Shown here in pieces: positions 33,470 through 43,861 of a DNA stretch of 64,000 nt (position 1 is its first letter; each line of letters opens with the position of its first letter). The translations under genes were made by a program, and so were the position numbers. Under the pieces are notes generated by a model. It was not told where the DNA came from and did no database searches. It saw only the letters and a list, made by a program, of their open reading frames with translations. This DNA is from Colocasia esculenta (lineage: Eukaryota; Streptophyta; Magnoliopsida; Alismatales; Araceae). The stretch lies in NCBI GenBank assembly GCA_014218235.1, contig CM024760.1:67210961-67274960 (forward strand), in the 5' to 3' direction.

Positions 33470-34862
33470 CTACTTCGCTATCCTCTTCCTCGATCGGGTC
33501 CTCATCATTCATGATTTCGTAGACGCCAAATCCGTCGTCTATGAACACCCCATCTTGCTCAAACACCTCTTCAACACCAGTGCTTCCTTTGTGAATTCCT
33601 CTATCAATAAGCGCTTGACACCGCCGAGCTAGCTCTTGAAGATATCTCCGGGAATAGCTTTTCCCCGCTGCTTCCTGGACGGTGCTTGGAACTGGCGGAT
33701 GGCAGGCTGACCTGACTCTCTATCCTAGGCCTATCTACTCTAGACTCTCCCTACCCTAGACTCTCCTAAACTAGACGACTCTACAGGACTGGGGAGGACA
33801 TGGTGTCCTCGAAGAGAATGGCTCCTAATGAAGGAGCAGGAGGGAACCCTCAGTCGAGGGTGCCCCTGATCAGCAGAGTGCAGGACGTATGCCGGCTCCT
33901 CGACCTCAACGTGCATTTGAAAGTGGACGTTTTTTTTTGGAGATCGGAGGAGAGCATGCAACAGGAGAGGGTGACCTCGTGGTCACCTGGATCAGCTCGA
34001 AGGGCGGAGAGGACAGCCGGTGGGAGCTGGGGTGTGAGAAGGCTGTGCGCCGCCGTAAGGAGCTGGGGAGTCAGCTGGATCAGTAAAGGAGGAGAGGATG
34101 GGACCAGACTGGGAAGGAGGGACTCCAGGAGGGATGGGTGGATGGCTAGGCAGGTGCCTCTCCAGAGTTCATCAACGGTTTTCCCCTCCTCGTAGGGGAT
34201 GTCCGGCTCTCCTACGTCTGAGGCATCGCTCATGAGCTGCCTTTTGGATGTGATGGCAACGGGTGGATCTAGCAATTCTTCCGCAGCTGGCGGCCAGGTT
34301 CTCTCCTCTTCCCAGAACAGTCGGCTGAAGGCGATGGTGATGTCTTCTATGTCGAACCATCTATACCACTCAGCCTCTGGGTCTCCGTCTTTCTCCTCCT
34401 GGTCGGACGGAGGGCTTCTAGGGCTTGATAGGTCAGCAACGGGGCCATGTGCCGAGAGAAGTTCCGGCCATGCACCTCGTGCTGTGAGAGTTCTGCCTCG
34501 ACTACCACGGTGTTGTATCCAGGTTGGGTAGGCCCCCTGATGAAGTGACACCAGAGTGTCCAGGTGAGTGGCTCTCGGTCGGCCTTGAGAGTGGATGTGC
34601 TGGATGACCATGGTTTGGATTTCTCCCTATATCCTAAGCCCCATCGGCTTTTCATGACGATGTCGGGGATGGGTTTGACTATACCTTGTAGCTCTGCCCC
34701 TAGGCCCTTGCCTTCTTCATACCCCAACTTCATCATAATTTGCCACCCCTTTGTGCTTAGTGGCTCCTTTCTTTTTACCGCATTGACCTGGGCTAGGTTG
34801 ACCTCTCGCTGGACTGGAACGTGTAGCTCCAGGGTAGTTGATGTCTAGCACCGAGACGATGG
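33470..34862 (-). pseudogene. Tat protease-RT linker with G-patch
   Basis: Minus-strand frame 34347-34736 starts MMKLGYEEGKGLGAELQG and continues RWGLGYREK, a glycine-rich G-patch-like motif usually found after the protease of Tat elements and thought to bind nucleic acid. Frame 33850-34611 continues with an acidic linker (WYRWFDIEDITIAFSRLFWEE). From 33850 down to 33470 the frame is broken. No catalytic domain is expected here; the region links protease and RT. Confidence 0.7.
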
Positions 34863-35546
34863 GTTTATTGGCTGGCCACACAGCTGGGAGGTGGGGTATC
34901 GTGGAGAGCATCTACAGAGTGGGCGGTGGCTATGCTTTTGACCTTGATAATTCGCCCTTGGAAGGGGAACTTTAAGCACTGATGTGCGGTAGATGGTACA
35001 GCCCCTAGTGACTCTAACCATGGACGTCCCAGGATTGCCTTGAACATGGATCGATATCTAGGACGTAGAAGTCCACTGTGATGGCGAGGGGTCCCAGTTC
35101 GGCTTGCACAGTCACCATGCCGTGGCAGGATCTTCTAGAATTGTCGTATGCGGCAATGGTGGTGGGCGTCGGCCTCAGCATACTTTCTGATAACTCACAG
35201 GCCCTAGGGTGCTTAGCGGGCAGACATTTATGGATGCCCCCGTATCGACCAGTGCTGCTCCCACTGCTATATGGTTGATGACTAGAGTGACACAGAGGGG
35301 GAGCCTCCTGGCTTCTGGGGGGCTAATTCATTCTCTGCAAATGTGATTGCCGGCCCGCGAGTCACCATGGCCAGGGCACTGGGTAGCTTGTCTGCCATCA
35401 TGTCTTCATTCACTACCACCTTCTGCAGGAAATTCCTCAGGGCTTCCTGGTGCTCTTTGGACTTCTTTATCAGCTCCAGAATGGAGATCTTGGCTGGCAC
35501 GTGGTCCAGGTGCTTGAGGATGTCATAATGGGTTCCAGGCAATGGC
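34863..35546 (-). pseudogene. Tat aspartic protease
   Basis: Gypsy protease that cleaves the polyprotein. Minus-strand pieces show HYDILKHLDHVPAKISILEL (35470-35540), a common lead-in of Tat proteases, then the active site VDTGASINVC (DTG codons about 35238-35246), and the end MFKAILGRPWLESLGAVPST (34990-35047) with the ILGRPWL flap-side motif. Frames change at about 35281 and 35050. The active-site triplet is intact. Confidence 0.85.
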
Positions 35547-36701
35547 TCAATCAGCCCTCATCTTGTTGCTGAGCTTGCTGTTGCTGTGGCGGCTGCAGGA
35601 CCTGTTGGGGGTTTGTGGAAGTGGTGGTGGTGGAGATAGGTGGGTATGGGCGGCGGAAGACTCGCCGCTCCGTAGGGTGGTTGGATTGGTGGATGGCTGT
35701 CTGGCGGAGGACAATGTTGCGGCGGAGGGTTGGTCCGGCCCAGGGGGTGGTAGGATGATGGGTGAGGGAGCGGATATGATAGGGGGTAGAGGGATGGAGA
35801 CAGGTGGAGCGAAGGGTAAGATGATGGGTGAGCTAACAGCTGGCGCGGATGTTGAACTGACGGGCAGTATGACGGCGTTGGCCATGGAAACTATAGAAGG
35901 GACTGATTGGGGAGCCGCGTAGGCTAGTTGTGTTGTTTGGGATTGGATAGGATATTGGTTAATGGCCATCATCTGCTGAACGTCCAGTTCATCATCGTAC
36001 GTCCAGTTTGCTTGCGGAGGAGGGTGGTGGACGATGGGGTTTACCTGGGCAGGTTGTTGTGGTGGTGGTGGGTTCGGAGCTGGTGGATGGTTAGGTAGGG
36101 GGTTGTGGACAATCCCGAGGTCCTGCAACGGCTGCTGGTGTTGTTGCTGCTGTTGTTGTTGAGGGGGTGGTTGGCGCTGCTGCCTTTGCTGCTGCTGCTG
36201 TCTCTGCCTCTCTTTGATGTCTCCGATTACTTGCCGGAGGGCTGTCCAATCTATTCTGTGCTGCTCGTGCAAGTCATACACCAAGTCCTTAAATGTAAAG
36301 CACTGGTCGATGGTATGACCAGGCTGCCTATGGAACACACAATACCGAGTTTGATCTACGCTCGGGTTCAGGGGTCTCTCAGGAGGGAGCCTAATGGCAT
36401 CGGTGGAGAGCAAGGCCAAGAATATGTCGGAGAGGGTCTCCGGCAACGGTGGGTAGTGGGCTCTCCTAGGGCCCATGGGACGTCTTTGTTGAGAGCCATC
36501 AGGAGGCGGCACTTGATTGTATTGGCGTTGTTGCTGCCCCTGGGGTGGCTGGGTAGGGTTCTGACCTTGGGCATTGTATGGTTGGCGGTTTTGGCTCTGG
36601 CCGGCAGGGTTGAACGCGCTCACTTGCTCGTTCACCTGGACGCCCTCGGTAACTGGACCCTGAGGCTTTCTTTGGAACCTAGGCTTCTGGGGTTCGAACA
36701 T
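35547..36701 (-). pseudogene. Tat gag C-terminal part: zinc knuckle and Gln/Pro-rich tail
   Basis: A 384-residue minus-strand frame. It begins in a Gln/Asn-rich linker, then has the Tat-type knuckle CVFHRQPGHTIDQC (about 36300-36345; Cys-His-His-Cys spacing as in other Tat gags), then FKDLVYDLHEQHRIDW. A long low-complexity tail follows: runs of glutamine (about 36135-36210), then proline-rich and Ser/Ile/Pro-rich segments to 35547. The knuckle binds genomic RNA during packaging. The tail is longer and more repetitive than needed and is probably variable between copies. Confidence 0.85.
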
Positions 36702-37928
36702 GGAGTGGATCGGGGAGTCTTGAGCTGGGTCTGGATAAACCGGGCCCGGCTGTAGAGTTGATGCATGGTGGTGATGTCATTCATCGCCAGAATGTTTCTA
36801 AAAGCAGGTGTGGCATTAGCAATGATGATCTTCACCTTCTCCCCTTCTGGAAGGTACCCCGGAACTCTGGTGGCCATTTGTCTCCACCTATCGGCGTATG
36901 TGGCGAAATCCTCATCAGGCTTCATCTTTTCGGCCATGAGATCTGTGAGTGAATATTCAGGGCCGACTCTATCTTGGAATTGCTCGAGGAACTTAGCCTT
37001 CACCACACGAAGTCTTCAGCGTCCTGGGTAACAGGGAATAGAACCAATCCAGAGCGTGCCCATCCAGCGACCGGCGGAAGAGATATGCCATAAGACGGCG
37101 GTCATGCTGATAAGGCGCGGACTCATAGATGAAGTCCTTGATGTGAATATATGGATTGCTTGAGCCATTGTATTTTCGGTACTTTGGCAGCTCGGATGGA
37201 GAGGGAACCCACAGACCATTGAAATTAGGCATGTGCACATCGTGGTGCTGCCTAGGGTCGACTTGCTTGCGAAGCTCTTGGAGCTCCTTCTTGATGGACG
37301 CCCACTCGGACATCATGTCCGGTGCGGCGGATGGCTGAGCGTAGACAGATGAGGCACGAGAGGTGGGCCTGACGCGTGGCTCAGGACGGTGAGGGGAGTA
37401 ACACGGTTGGTAAGGTGGAGACCGGGGCCTCGACTCACGGGGAATGTAGTGCTCAGACTCGAAGGGCGTGAATCGGATAGTCCGCGGCCGGATGGGGGTG
37501 TTGTCGGCTTGTCCCATGGAGACGTGGGGGCCGGAAATAGCTGCTGCAGGACGTGATGTGCCTGCTCTGGGTGAGGGTGAGGAGGCGGCCTTTCCTTTGA
37601 GAGCCGTCATGAGAGTTTGAATTTGAGACTGATCAAGCTGTGGAATTAGACGCAGAAGCTGAGCAGCTTGATCATCTGACTGAGGAGGGTGGGTGTTCCG
37701 AGACGGGCTGCCCTCGTCACGACGGTGACCCTCAGAGGTATGGACGGTGGCGACCCAAGGCCGGGCCACCTCGTCAAAGAGATCATGGGGTAGGGACTCC
37801 TCGTAATCCCGAGAATTATGAAAGGCAGTGTCGGGATTCTCACCATTGTAGATTGGGTTCAAGAAAGACTCCATACTCGGAAAGTGGGTGAGAGAGACGG
37901 GGAAAGCCTTTCCAGATTTGAGAGACAA
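36632..37928 (-). pseudogene. Tat gag capsid region
   Basis: Frames 36993-37928 (311 residues) and 36632-37006 (124 residues) together cover a gypsy capsid (Retrotrans_gag): LPKYRKYNGSSNPYIHIKDF, RRLMAYLFRRSLDGHALDWF, then in the second frame FLEQFQDRVGPEYSLTDLMA and EDFATYADRWRQMATRVP. The phase change at about 36993-37006 splits the conserved domain. The first ~200 residues are disordered, Pro/Arg/Ser-rich. The ATG at 37928 is the probable start: it is the first in frame and the leader upstream is non-coding. Confidence 0.88.
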
Positions 37929-39086
37929 CCTAACCTAGACAGACTCTTAGTTTCCTAAACAAACAATCCTATGCAGACAAAAAGGAAAGAGAAAACGTCT
38001 CACCCAAAGCAAGCAGTTGGCAATGATGATGGTTTCTTTTATTTGGTTCAGGTTTGCCTCTTAGTGATTTTGACTTTTAGCAAGTTCTCTCCAAATAAGG
38101 AAGGGTTTCCTAAATGGGAAAGGGCTTCCAACTTCGGGTATGACTAGAGTTCTCTCTTCCTTGCCAAATGAGTCTAGACTCGATCCTAGGTGGCAACGGG
38201 TACAACCAGCCCAGCGGCCGTGTGGGAATCCACGGTCAGCGGGGACTTACGGAGGCCCTCAAGCGCGCGCTCTAGTCGGACGCAAGGAGTGTGTGGCCGA
38301 GAGAGTGAACGTCGCTGAGGAGGAAACCTATGCTACGAATATGGAGCGATGTATGCAAGTCCTATGTGCACCGGAGTGCATGCAAAATTCTAATCCTAGT
38401 ACTAACACAACGAGAATTAGGACTAATCACCCTCAGAGGAAGAAGGCGACAAGAAGATGTCGCGACCAAGATCGCGACACAAGGCCTGTCGCTTTCCTTC
38501 TCGCAGTGGACAGAAAGTGATTAACCCTAATTATGCACGAAAAATCAATCAATCCTATAAAATACAAGACTGGCAATCTCTCAATAACATGGAAGAGGAA
38601 TGATATGATGAATCTGGATGGAGTATGTGAAAGCAAACCCAAATTTGCAAGAAAAGTCAATGGACCAGGGCACTGACCTGAATGCGACTATCACCCCGTC
38701 GCCTTCTGTGTAGCGACAACAGCCACGTCGCTTTCTTCAAAGGCTCGAACAGTACTCAACCAAAGGAAATAGGTGTACGGACAGACTGCGTACCTGGTAG
38801 CGACGATGGTCTAGTCGCCTTCCTAATTGCGACAGCGGCCACGTCGCCTTCTTCACAGATCACGAAAAGGAACAGGCAAGGTAAACAGTATACTAACCTG
38901 ATCGCGACGTAGCACGCGTCGCTACGCCGATTGCGACGTGCCGTATGTCGCCTTCTCACCCAGACCAGCAGAGCACTGATAAACCTAAAAGAACAGAACT
39001 AAACACAGAAAAAAACTGGACAACACAACACCCGTTAGATGACAAGGACGGTAGGGAAAGGAAGAACGAGCGTGATGGGCACAAGT
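37929..39086 (-). other. Tat leader with shared block and dyad cluster
   Basis: Non-coding region between primer site and gag. It carries the shared block at 38199-38262 and at least eight dyads between 38446 and 38960 (for example 38446-38463, 38474-38492, and others around 38685, 38712, 38798, 38828, 38904 and 38930). Plus-strand open frames here are chance. Confidence 0.8.
38199..38262 (-). repeat. Shared non-coding block, copy in the Tat leader
   Basis: GGTACAACCAGCCCAG, then GTGGGAATCCACGG and GACTTACGGAGGCCC. It matches the X, Y and Tekay copies in word order and spacing although the elements belong to different lineages. Confidence 0.88.
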
Positions 39087-39105
39087 GGTCCCACCGTGAT
39101 CGCCA
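39087..39105 (-). promoter_or_regulatory. Tat primer binding site (tRNA not identified)
   Basis: The minus strand reads TGGCGATCACGGTGGGACC five bases from the LTR end. TGGCGA- starts are common for gypsy primer sites. I could not match it to a specific tRNA from memory. Its first 13 bases also occur inside the LTR (39174-39186). Confidence 0.65.
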
Positions 39106-39110
39106 AAAGG

Positions 39111-40377
39111 TGTAATCACGGGATTTGTATACCCTTTTGGATTGAAAATTATGAGTATAGGGATTAAGAACTGACCGTGATCGCCACCAGAGTAATCGCC
39201 TCGGAGATGTAGACGTGGAGGGCTGACTACCTTGGAAAAGAAAAGGTGAAGGGAAGGCGTACCTGATAAAGCGACAGATCCAGTGTCGCCGTCCTTTCTC
39301 CTGAACGCGACAGAGGCTAAGGCGCCTTCCTGAATGCGACAGTATCCTTGTCGCCTTCTCTTCAGAGGGACAAAGATGTGGATTCTCGTCTTCCTGCTCC
39401 TCAGCCGGCCAAGGGACAGGAGCCTCACTTCGTTCTAGCCTTCAAACACAGGATTGGGGCTTTTAACCCTGGGGGTGTTAAGGATGGGTGTGTGTTTTCG
39501 TGTTCTAATGTTAAACTAGAAGAAAAAACGAACTATGCATGCATGAAATTGATGAAAAAAAGAGAAAAGGGGAGAGAATTGAATAGCCGCTGGGAAAATG
39601 CCCTGGAGGGCTCTTCTGAGTCGTCTGGAGAGAAGACGCTCTTCTTGGAAGATGAAGCTCTCTAGATTCCCGAACTAATGGCTCCGGCCTTGCCCAAAAG
39701 ATGGAGAAATAAGGTTTTTATGGGTGATTATTCCCGGACAGGTTCTGAGAGGAATAATGGGCAAGAGTCCGACTATGGGCAAGTATGGTTGTGCAAGGGC
39801 CATTGGAACTCGGAAAGGAGCATGTTAGGAAGGTCTCATCCGAATTTGAGAGGATTTGGACTCGATTTGGACGTCCAAAAGAAGTAATTACCATCAATAG
39901 CATGGGTCCAAATCAGCCTCGGATTGAGTTTCTTGTTTAAGGCCAGGAATGCGACGGCCTTGGTGTCGCCCTCTGAATGCGACACCTCGACATGTCGCCT
40001 TCCTCATATGGAAGGTGAACTTGAGTTATTTTCGATTTTCTGAGGATTTAAAATATAGAATTACCAATGCAACATGGGGTATGTCATTTTCAGGAAGGCG
40101 ACCTAGGGCCTGTCGCCTTTTGGTCTTTTCTGCATTTCGGCATGTAATGTGTCCAATCAGCCATGCACGGCCTTCAAGATGAAATGTCGGACTTATACTC
40201 AGAGAGCTTATGGTGAAAGAGATTGATTGGACCAGGAAGGGTCCTCCAGGGCGATGAACTAATGGAAATGATGTCATGATCGGAGAAAGCCAGCTTGACG
40301 ATGATGAGCCAACGTGGGGCGTCAATAATACGACAAGGGATTTTGCTCGACTTATGGGTCAGAAATGGGTGTCTACA
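39111..40377 (-). repeat. Tat 5' LTR
   Basis: Pairs with 21226-22496; only scattered single-base differences by eye. It carries the same dyads. It ends GTCTACA at the CTCAT target duplication (40378-40382). Confidence 0.93.
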
Positions 40378-40382
40378 CTCAT

Positions 40383-41732
40383 AACGACTTGATAAGTGTT
40401 CATAACGATTTCCCTGTTGAACACATAAACTTGCTTTAACGATTTACCCTCTATAATGACTTTTAGTATTCATAACAATTCATAAGTCTATTACAACGAC
40501 TTCATGGTTTATATCAACTTGTCACTTATCTTATCTCTTGAAGCGTTGACTAGTCAAAGTCCAAGTCTATATATCTCTGCACTCATGCATTTATGAGATC
40601 TGAACGTACCTCTGCATGCATGCAGACGATATCATCCATTATAGTGCATCTTCTGTCAATATCATTTAGAAGAAACTATTTTAGCTTTGCTATTCTGGTG
40701 AACATTCTTATCAACGTTTACTGACAACTAAAGATAGCCTAGCTGTCTACTGTTCTAGCATTTAATTTATGCAGGGTCCTAAAGACGTTCTATCATACAA
40801 CGTTGGACCATACAGACGACAGAAGACATTATCTCTTTGCGTGCTCAAATGGATAAAAGATAGTTGAAGCATCCAAATGTCAAACAGTCTAACGTCTATC
40901 AATCCAAGAGACAGCGGTTACTTCAACGACAGTATTTCAAAAAGAAGATATAAACTCAAAGACATAAGTGAAGAGGAACAACGAATAAAGTAGAAAACGA
41001 GTATCTGGTGTTCAAGCATTCAAATTCTGCAAGAAGTCCAGAGCCAAGAATTTCATTCCTCATCACCTTTAGCTCTTCGCTCTCTGTGCTGTAATAGATT
41101 TTCCAAGAGAGCTCGTGTAGTTCTGAGAGTGTGCCTTGTTTAGATCCTTGCTCTCAGTGCTAGTGGCTTCAGATCTTGGCTTGTTAAAGCTTGATCTAGG
41201 GGCTTGAAATCATTTCTTTCTCTTGTGTTGTTTCCCTTCAGTTGTGAAGGAGACCTGTGGTATCCAGGGTGTTGTTTCCCTTCGGTTGTGAAGGAAGACC
41301 TGGTGGTATCCAGGGTGTTGTTTCCCTTCGGTTGTGAAGGAAGACCTGGTGGTATCCAGGGTGCTGTTTCCCTTCAGTTGTGAAGGAAGACCTGGTGGGG
41401 TATCCAGGGTGGTGTTATTCCCTTCGGGTGTGAAGGACGACCAGCCGAGCTGGGTGCTGTAGCGTCCTTAGGGGGACTGTACCCTAGTTAGTAAAAACCT
41501 GAGTGGTTGCTCAGGGACTGGATGTAGGACTCCTAAGGAGAGGAGGTCCAAACCAGGATAATCCTTGTGTTGTGTGATTGTCTTCTTTGTGTGTTTGATA
41601 TTTAAACTAACAGTCAGTAACCTCCTTCGAAGAACGTTTGTGTGAATTTAACTTGTTACAGGTATCCTCTAGATTAATTATTTTAAAGACCCATTCACCC
41701 CCCCCCCCTCTGGGCTCGTCAACTGGGTAACA
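40383..41732 (+). repeat. Sirevirus 5' LTR, right part
   Basis: Continues from 21225 and aligns with 51732-53087 of the 3' LTR. It ends CTGGGTAACA after a C-rich run (41698-41709). No coding potential; promoter elements not located with confidence. Confidence 0.92.
41226..41450. repeat. ~46-bp minisatellite in Sirevirus 5' LTR
   Basis: Five units built from GTTGTTTCCCTTCGGTTGTG, AAGGAAGACCTGGTGG and TATCCAGGGT. The matching array at 52585-52800 of the 3' LTR has the same number of units with small deletions. Confidence 0.92.
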
Positions 41733-41734
41733 AG

Positions 41735-41750
41735 TGGTATCAGAGCAAGT
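41735..41750 (+). promoter_or_regulatory. Sirevirus primer binding site
   Basis: TGGTATCAGAGCAAGT, the initiator Met-tRNA complement, two bases after the LTR end. Confidence 0.95.
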
Positions 41751-41795
41751 CTCTTCGACAAAGAAAGGATCCAACGATCTGAAGAGTAAAGATCC

Positions 41796-43094
41796 ATGGC
41801 AGCCCAAGGTAACATTGAAGGTCAGTCTGTCAACCGACCCCCTCTCTTTGATGGTGAAGATTATGCTTACTGGAAGACCAGAATGGAGTACTTTCTCCAA
41901 GGTCACGACTATCAGATATGGTCAATAGTAGAAGAAGGCGATCTCCTGGTCACAAATGAGAAAGCTCAGTGGATAGATGATGACAGGAAAAAGATCTCCT
42001 TGAACTGTAAGGCTAAGAGTATTCTATGCTGTGCTCTAAGTAAAAAGGAATTCAACAGAGTATCAGCCTGCAAATCCGTAATGGAAATGTGGGAAAAGCT
42101 TAGAATTACCTATGAAGGCACAGACAAGGTGAAGGAGACAAGAATTGATATTCTTGTTACACAATATGAAAGATTTCAAATGCAAACAGGTGAGTCCATT
42201 ACTCAAATGTTCAACAGATTTACAGATATTACAAATGGGCTAGCTGGACTAGGAAAGACTTATGAGATGGGAGATATGGTCAGAAAAATTCTTAGATCTT
42301 TGCCATCCTCATGGACCCCAAAAGTAACAGCCATTGAAGAAGCTAATGATCTAAAAAGAATGTCCTTAGAAAAGCTCATCGGGTCCCTTATGGCCCATGA
42401 GATCAATATGGAAAGGCTAGGAGAGTCCTCAAGTAGAAAGAAACACTCTAACACTTTAAAAGCTGAAGAAGACTCACTAGAAGCAAGCTCAGATGAGAGT
42501 GACAGTGTTGAAGACAGTGAAAATGAGGAAGCAATGCTCTCTAAAAGACTGCAGCAGATTCTAGCCAAGAAGAAGAAGTTCCAATCAAGTAGAAGACACT
42601 TCAAAAGAAACAAGGACTTCAAGAAACCAGATGGAAAAGATCTTAAGAAAGGAGAACCCATCTGCTATGAAAGCAAAAAACCAGGACACATCAAAGCTGA
42701 GTGTCCAAAACTCAGGAAGCCGGAACTCTGGAAGAAAGAAAGCTCCAGGAAGTTCAGAAAATACAAGAAGAAGGTAATGGCAGCAGCATGGGAGAACAGT
42801 AGTGACTCAGACAGTGAGTCAAACTCCTGCAGCGATGAAGAAGAAGCTCATTTGGCTTTCATGGCAAATACTGAAGATAAGGTAACTTCTGACTCCTCTT
42901 TTGATTCATGCAATAATTCTGATTCAGACAGTTTAGAGGAAGCATTTAATGAACTATATAATAAATATAAAGAAGTAACTAAACTATTAAAAGCTAGTAA
43001 GAAAAACAGTACTTGTTTAGAAAACACTAACTCTGATCTGAAAACAGAAAATGAAGAGTTACAAAAACAAATAACTGAACTTAAAAAGAAATGA
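41796..43094 (+). CDS. Sirevirus gag, open for 432 residues
   Basis: Copia capsid/nucleocapsid. The N-terminal DUF4219 segment (RPPLFDGEDYAYWKTRMEYF, residues ~14-33) is followed by UBN2 capsid motifs (VMEMWEKLRITYEGTDKVKE, MFNRFTDITNGLAGLGK, ILRSLPSSWTPK), an acidic stretch (SSDESDSVEDSENEE), a basic stretch, and a zinc knuckle at about 290-303. The knuckle reads CYESKKPGHIKAEC: the second ligand Cys is Ser (AGC for TGC), which should weaken RNA binding. The C-terminus is acidic then coiled-coil. The start ATG at 41796 is 46 bases after the primer site and fits the family. The frame ends early at 43094; the rest of gag follows in other phases. Confidence 0.88.
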   Translation: MAAQGNIEGQSVNRPPLFDGEDYAYWKTRMEYFLQGHDYQIWSIVEEGDLLVTNEKAQWIDDDRKKISLNCKAKSILCCALSKKEFNRVSACKSVMEMWEKLRITYEGTDKVKETRIDILVTQYERFQMQTGESITQMFNRFTDITNGLAGLGKTYEMGDMVRKILRSLPSSWTPKVTAIEEANDLKRMSLEKLIGSLMAHEINMERLGESSSRKKHSNTLKAEEDSLEASSDESDSVEDSENEEAMLSKRLQQILAKKKKFQSSRRHFKRNKDFKKPDGKDLKKGEPICYESKKPGHIKAECPKLRKPELWKKESSRKFRKYKKKVMAAAWENSSDSDSESNSCSDEEEAHLAFMANTEDKVTSDSSFDSCNNSDSDSLEEAFNELYNKYKEVTKLLKASKKNSTCLENTNSDLKTENEELQKQITELKKK

Positions 43095-43558
43095 ATTATT
43101 ATGTGAAGACTTAAAATATAAAATGAACAAATAACGGAATTAGTAAATAGAAAAATGTGGATGAACTACGAACTGAAATCAAGACTCTAACAGAAGAAAA
43201 CATAAATTTATTTAGCACGTTAGAAAAATTCACAATGGTAAAACTCCCTCATATTAAAGGGTGCTAAAAGATCAGGTAAGAAGAAAAATGGATTAGGATA
43301 TACACCCCCAGATAATGAAGAAACCATAGTTTATCCTAAAAACTATCCAACACCAAAATTTATATATGAACAAGATATAGCATACAAAGCTGGTTTCAAA
43401 TATATAGAAAAAGTAACCAGATTATCATGTTGTAGTCACTGCAATAAGTTAGGACATATCATAACGACATGCCCAACAAGACATAAGAAATGGATAATAA
43501 AAGGTAAAATCGATGATACTAACCAATCAGGACCCAAAAGAATTTGGGTACCTAAATC
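43095..43558 (+). pseudogene. Sirevirus gag C-terminal part with second knuckle
   Basis: Frame-shifted continuation: a Lys/Glu coiled-coil-like stretch to about 43250, then a segment ending in a second knuckle CCSHCNKLGHIITTC (43428-43472) and KRIWVPKS, equivalent to the copia B sequence at 8282-8450. A stop at 43559 separates it from the protease. Confidence 0.8.
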
Positions 43559-43861
43559 TTGATGATTATATTTCAGGTTAACCCTCGAGCATCCAAATGG
43601 TACTTGGATAGTGGGTACTCAAGGCACATGTCAGGAAACCAGAAGTTATTCTCTCATCTCCAAGCTGAAGAAGGAATAGTCACTTATGGAGATAATGGGA
43701 AAGAAACGGTGATAGGCAGTGGCTCTGTGAACAACACAGGAAAAACAGTCATAGAAGATGTGTTATTAGTCAAGGGATTGAAGCACAATCTCATTAGCAT
43801 AGCCAGCTGTGTGTCAGAGGCCATCAGATCAAGTTTCAAGAGTCAAAGTGCAGCATACTGA
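43559..43861 (+). pseudogene. Sirevirus protease
   Basis: A 100-residue open piece with the copia active site KWYLDSGYSRHMSGN (DSG at 43606-43614). The residue after the catalytic triplet is Tyr where most copia proteases have Cys or Ala. Downstream are VTYGDNGKETVIGSG and DVLLVKGLKHNLISI, the end of the fold. A frame change near 43861 cuts it from the integrase. Confidence 0.83.

Larger units (their letters stand above)
21226..40377 (-). mobile_element. Tat-lineage Ty3/gypsy element with antisense two-gene cassette
   Basis: A 19.15 kb element with LTRs of 1271 bp (21226-22496) and 1267 bp (39111-40377), ends TGTAATCA and GTCTACA, and target duplication CTCAT. Minus-strand order: 5' LTR, primer site, leader, gag, protease with G-patch, RT, RNase H, archaeal-type RNase H, integrase. 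About 7.5 kb of extra sequence follows before the 3' LTR, holding plus-strand genes A and B. The second RNase H (HFDGALNSQGRGIGAVLL) places it in the Tat group (Ogre/Retand-like). The LTRs are almost identical by eye, so the insertion is recent, although gag-pol shows several frame breaks. Confidence 0.92.

Noticed and set aside
33800..34195. Plus-strand open frames opposite the Tat protease-RT linker and gag (for example 33800-34195, 35542-35922, 36105-36755)
   Set aside because: They mirror GC-rich or Gln/Pro-rich minus-strand coding sequence and have no domain of their own.
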